This document shows, in pieces, positions 6,628 through 8,950 of a stretch of 8,950 nucleotides of DNA; positions within the stretch are counted from its first letter, which is position 1; each line of letters starts with the position of its first letter. Source of the stretch: Pseudomonadota bacterium. Its GTDB lineage: Bacteria > Pseudomonadota > Gammaproteobacteria > Steroidobacterales > Steroidobacteraceae. The notes beneath the pieces are model-generated. The model ran no database searches, had not been told where the DNA came from, and worked only from the letters and a program-made list of their open reading frames with translations. The stretch lies in the NCBI GenBank assembly GCA_003242685.1, contig QGVD01000104.1:1-8950 (forward strand). The letters run 5' to 3'. The translations under genes were made by a program, and so were the position numbers.

Positions 6628-6873
6628 ATGAGTTCGTCGAACAGAGGGCGCGAGGAATCGCCGCAGCCGGGAAAGGAGACGAAGCCGGCCTCCTCTCCGC
6701 CTGCGCAGCCTGGCGCGGATCCTTACGCGAACTGGCTCGAGCGCATGCAGCGCGCGCGTGCGCGCCATGCGGCGATCACCAAGAACCTCTACACCTGGGC
6801 GAGTTACAAGAGCTGGGCCGACCGGATGCGGGACGCCTGGAACGAAGAGCAGACCGAGCAGAAGCCGAAGTAG
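6628..6873 (+). CDS. 81-residue hydrophilic protein of unknown function
   Basis: I recognise no family. The start ATG has a good CAGGAG ribosome-binding site 6 bases upstream. The first 30 residues are rich in Ser, Pro, Gly, Glu and Lys and are probably disordered. From about 31 to 75 a charged helix is likely, with regularly spaced Trp and Tyr (YANWLERM, LYTWASYKSWADRM) and clusters of Arg. The C-terminal residues are acidic and Lys-rich. There is no signal peptide or membrane segment, so it should be cytosolic. The gene follows ppnN by 146 bases with a hairpin between them, so it is probably a separate unit. It ends 28 bases from the end of the convergent ParA-like gene. A TTGCGG element near 6587 with a TAGCCA about 16 bases on is a weak promoter candidate. 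The ribosome-binding site and skewed amino-acid pattern support a real gene. Confidence 0.65.
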   Translation: MSSSNRGREESPQPGKETKPASSPPAQPGADPYANWLERMQRARARHAAITKNLYTWASYKSWADRMRDAWNEEQTEQKPK

Positions 6874-6901
6874 CGCGGTCCGCTGCGGTCCGGCACGTCG
6901 G

Positions 6902-7603
6902 CTAGCCGGTGACCGTCGGCGTCAGCGCGAGGTCGGGCTGCGGGGCCGGCTGCGCTTCGGGTCTCCCGAGCCATTCGATGAGGGGCTCCCACTGCTCCAC
7001 GTCGTCGCGCACGACGTAGCTCTTCATCTCGTGTATTCCGATACCGAGCTCGGCGGCGCGGACGTAGTTCTGGGAGTCGCGGATCGTCGCGACGATCGGG
7101 ATGCCGAGCGTCTGCAGGAAGCGCAGGAGCGACTGGTAGGCGAGCGTGTTGCGCCGGACGCGGTTGGCGATCACGCCGATGCGGTTGTCCTCGCGGCGGA
7201 CCTTCGCGACGAGCAGAAGGTCTCTGATACAGCGCGAGCAGGCGTGGATGTCGATGTCGGACGGCAGCACCGGCACGAGGATCTTGTCCGCATCCCGGGT
7301 GAGCTCGGGCATGCGGTGCGCATCGATGGCGGCCGGTGTGTCGACGATCACGTGCGTCGTGCCGCCCGGCACGCGCAGCTGGAAGCTGCGGGTCGTCCGG
7401 CTGTCCCGTTCGAACGCGGCGATGACGTGGATGGGAGGATGCGGCGGCTGGCGCTTCTTCACCCAGCGCAGCGAGGAGCCCTGCGGATCGAAGTCCATCA
7501 GGACAGGGGACTGCTGCCGGGAGACGAGGTAGCTCGCCAGGTTGATCGCGATAGTCGTCTTGCCTGAACCCCCCTTGGGGTTCATGACGACGATGCGCTG
7601 CAT
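6902..7603 (-). CDS. Orphan ParA/MinD-type ATPase
   Basis: Deviant-Walker ATPases of this group switch between ATP-bound dimer and monomer to position DNA, protein complexes or cell-surface structures. The 233-residue product has the deviant Walker A motif KGGSGKTT (10-17, signature Lys10 and Lys15). It also has Walker A' DFDPQ (37-41) and Walker B VIVDTP (85-90, Asp88). Its short length lacks the N-terminal helix-turn-helix of plasmid P1-type ParA. Residues 215-233 are a Pro/Ala-rich tail. Start ATG at 7603-7601 has AGGA about 8 bases upstream. The much longer open frame is rejected because the Walker A motif belongs near the N-terminus. No ParB gene or parS-like palindrome is visible nearby, so chromosome partitioning should not be assumed. 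It is convergent with the 81-residue gene and divergent from the 75-residue membrane protein gene. Confidence 0.88.
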   Translation of the reverse strand: MQRIVVMNPKGGSGKTTIAINLASYLVSRQQSPVLMDFDPQGSSLRWVKKRQPPHPPIHVIAAFERDSRTTRSFQLRVPGGTTHVIVDTPAAIDAHRMPELTRDADKILVPVLPSDIDIHACSRCIRDLLLVAKVRREDNRIGVIANRVRRNTLAYQSLLRFLQTLGIPIVATIRDSQNYVRAAELGIGIHEMKSYVVRDDVEQWEPLIEWLGRPEAQPAPQPDLALTPTVTG

Positions 7604-7742
7604 GTGATTCCTGATATACGCTACGGCCGGTGACAGCCTACGCACGCGGGCCGCGGTCCTGCAAGCGCAGGGCGACCGGCGTGCGGCGACTGTGACATCC
7701 GGCACGCACATCGCAGAGGACGCTCCGTAGAGTCTTCGGGAA

Positions 7743-7970
7743 ATGGAATTTCTCCTTCGTTTGTGGGACGAGGCCGACGACTGGACGGGTGCCTTCAGGC
7801 ACCTCGCCCGCGCGACCCTGTCCGAGCTCTCCGCCTTCACGGCGCCGCTCGCCGCGGCGGCTTCCGCCGCGGGCGTGTGGCTGCTGCTGCCGCAGTATCG
7901 GCTGACGGCCGCCCTCCTGGGCTGCACGGCCACGCTGTGGGGTGTGTACCGCGGCGCGGGCGGTACCTGA
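7743..7970 (+). CDS. 75-residue putative small membrane protein
   Basis: I recognise no family. The N-terminal 20 residues carry Trp and acidic residues (LWDEADDWTG) and look amphipathic. Two hydrophobic stretches follow, at about 29-49 (Ala/Leu-rich, ending GVWLLL) and 54-69 (LTAALLGCTATLWGVY). They are long enough for two membrane passes joined by a short PQYR turn. There is no cleavable signal or lipobox. The start ATG has only a weak GGGAA upstream. It is divergent from the ParA-like gene across 139 bases in which I see no convincing promoter. It precedes htpG by 126 bases that contain a heat-shock-type promoter, so it is probably not co-transcribed with htpG. The coding call rests on composition, hydrophobic pattern and a gap that otherwise would be empty. 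Confidence 0.55.
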   Translation: MEFLLRLWDEADDWTGAFRHLARATLSELSAFTAPLAAAASAAGVWLLLPQYRLTAALLGCTATLWGVYRGAGGT

Positions 7971-7971
7971 C

Positions 7972-7993
7972 GCCGCCCCGGCGGGGGTGCGGC
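7972..7993 (+). terminator. GC-rich hairpin after the small membrane protein gene
   Basis: GCCGC (7972-7976) pairs with GCGGC (7989-7993), with further C/G pairing inside, directly after the stop codon at 7968-7970. The nearest T-run (TTTT at 8007-8010) is 13 bases further on and overlaps the htpG promoter candidate. Terminator function is therefore doubtful. Confidence 0.3.
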
Positions 7994-8000
7994 GCCCGCG

Positions 8001-8029
8001 CTTGAATTTTCCAGCCCAGCTCCCAAGAT
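8001..8029 (+). promoter_or_regulatory. Sigma-32 (RpoH) type heat-shock promoter of htpG
   Basis: CTTGAAT at 8001-8007 is followed, after a 14-base spacer, by CCCAAGAT at 8022-8029. This fits the known RpoH pattern (CTTGAAA, 11-16 bases, CCCCATNT) with one mismatch in the -35 part and two in the -10 part. It lies about 70 bases before the htpG ATG. E. coli htpG is a RpoH-regulon member, so both sequence and gene identity support the call. Confidence 0.6.
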
Positions 8030-8096
8030 CGCCGGCCCGTACTTCAGCGCGGGCGCACCGCGCGCGCCCCGCCTGCGATCGAAGGGAACCGCGAGC

Positions 8097-8950
8097 ATGA
8101 CGACCACCGAGAAGCAGACGCTCAGCTTCCAGGCCGAAGTGCGCCAGCTCCTGAAGCTGATGATCCACTCCCTGTACAGCCACAGGGAGATCTTCCTGCG
8201 CGAGCTGATCTCGAACGCTTCCGACGCGAACGACCGCCTGCGCTTCCGGGCCATCGCGGAGCCGCAGCTCCTCGGCAGCGAGCCGGAGCTGAAGGTCTGG
8301 ATCGACGCGGATCCCGAGGCCCGCACGCTCACGATCCGCGACAACGGCATCGGCATGACGCGCGACGAGGCGATATCGAACCTCGGCACCATCGCGCGCT
8401 CGGGCACGGCGGAGTTCTTCCGCTCGCTCTCGGGGGATCAGCAGAAGGATTCGCAGCTCATCGGGCAGTTCGGCGTCGGGTTCTACTCGGCGTTCATCGT
8501 CGCCGACAGAGTCGAAGTGCTGACGCGCCATGCGGCCGCGCCGGCCGAAGAGGGCGTGCGCTGGGAGTCGAGCGCCGACGGCGAGTTCACCGTCGAGACC
8601 GTCACGCGCCCCGAGCGCGGCACCGCCGTGACGCTGCATCTCAAGGAGGATGCGCGCGAGTTCACCGATCCCTTCCGGCTGCGCGCGCTCATCCGCCGCT
8701 ACTCGGACCACATCAGCTTCCCGGTCCTCATGCGCAAGGAGGGCGAGGCGTCCCTCGATTACGAAGTGGTCAACCAGGCCACGGCGCTCTGGACGCGGCC
8801 GCGCACCGAGATCAGGGACGAGGAGTACCGGCAGTTCTATCACCACATCGCCCACGACCTCACCGATCCGCTCACGTGGAGCCACAACAGGGTCGAAGGC
8901 AAGCGCGAGTACACGAGTCTGCTCTACGTTCCGGGGCGTGCGCCCTTCGA
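8097..8950 (+). CDS. htpG: Hsp90-family chaperone HtpG (3' end beyond window)
   Basis: ATP-dependent cytosolic chaperone that remodels client proteins, acting with the DnaK system in bacteria. The first 284 residues are visible, covering the GHKL ATPase domain and the beginning of the middle domain. The E. coli protein has 624 residues. Visible motifs are ELISNASDAND (36-46, with the likely catalytic Glu36 and Mg-coordinating Asn40), DNGIGM (82-87), GTIARSGT (97-104) and GQFGVGFYSAF (123-133). The ATP-binding core is intact. The middle domain shows the typical SDHISFPV (203-210) and HHIAHDLTDPL (249-259, where many homologues have a Phe/Asp-rich version). Start ATG is preceded by AAGGGA about 10 bases upstream and matches the usual N-terminus (TLSFQAEVRQLLKLM). 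A sigma-32-like promoter lies upstream. Confidence 0.97.
   Translation, partial: MTTTEKQTLSFQAEVRQLLKLMIHSLYSHREIFLRELISNASDANDRLRFRAIAEPQLLGSEPELKVWIDADPEARTLTIRDNGIGMTRDEAISNLGTIARSGTAEFFRSLSGDQQKDSQLIGQFGVGFYSAFIVADRVEVLTRHAAAPAEEGVRWESSADGEFTVETVTRPERGTAVTLHLKEDAREFTDPFRLRALIRRYSDHISFPVLMRKEGEASLDYEVVNQATALWTRPRTEIRDEEYRQFYHHIAHDLTDPLTWSHNRVEGKREYTSLLYVPGRAPF

Noticed and set aside
6875..6892. Direct repeat GCGGTCCG twice between the 81-residue and ParA-like genes
   Set aside because: Only two 8-base copies two bases apart in GC-rich DNA; too little to call an iteron, att site or parS.
6902..8407. A 501-codon version of the ParA-like protein
   Set aside because: The N-terminal 268 residues are antisense to htpG and the small membrane protein gene, and ParA family members carry Walker A near their start.
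1..8950. Mobile element, CRISPR, tRNA, rRNA or phage signatures
   Set aside because: I looked for transposase motifs, spaced repeats, cloverleaf-like segments and terminal repeats on both strands and found none. The only transposon-like sequence is the suspected adapter at the left edge.

Overview
The window is GC-rich DNA with dense coding and strong G/C third-position bias. It reads as a chromosomal segment of a proteobacterium, most likely a high-GC gammaproteobacterium. The best evidence is a nucleotide nucleosidase that matches Escherichia coli PpnN along most of its length, together with an MltD-like transglycosylase, class I FBPase, HtpG and a heat-shock-type promoter. I saw no insertion sequence, phage gene, CRISPR array, rRNA or tRNA. 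Both ends cut through genes, and the first 15 bases resemble a Tn5/Nextera mosaic end, so the window is probably a whole short-read contig.

Layout: (1) 1-846 minus, class I fructose-1,6-bisphosphatase, missing its C-terminus. (2) 847-1416, a 570-base non-coding stretch between divergent genes, with a strong intrinsic terminator firing towards fbp and no recognisable gene in front of it. (3) 1417-3708 plus, a secreted MltD-like lytic transglycosylase with four LysM-type modules. (4) 3692-4330 minus, an unrecognised lipoprotein whose end overlaps the end of the transglycosylase gene. (5) 4505-5059 plus, a secreted YkuD-family L,D-transpeptidase behind a perfect TATAAT box, followed after 33 bases by (6) 5093-6481 plus, ppnN. 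(7) 6628-6873 plus, an 81-residue protein of unknown function, convergent with (8) 6902-7603 minus, an orphan ParA/MinD-type ATPase. (9) 7743-7970 plus, a 75-residue putative membrane protein. (10) 8097-8950 plus, the N-terminal part of htpG behind a plausible sigma-32 promoter.

Functionally, the middle of the window has a cell-envelope theme: a glycan-strand-cleaving enzyme, a lipoprotein and a peptide cross-linking or trimming enzyme sit side by side. The remaining recognised genes concern central metabolism (fbp), nucleotide turnover (ppnN), spatial organisation (ParA-like) and protein folding (htpG). I did not find a convincing undescribed multi-gene system. The best leads are the orphan terminator upstream of fbp, the small genes flanking the ParA-like ATPase, and the uncharacterised lipoprotein next to two peptidoglycan enzymes.
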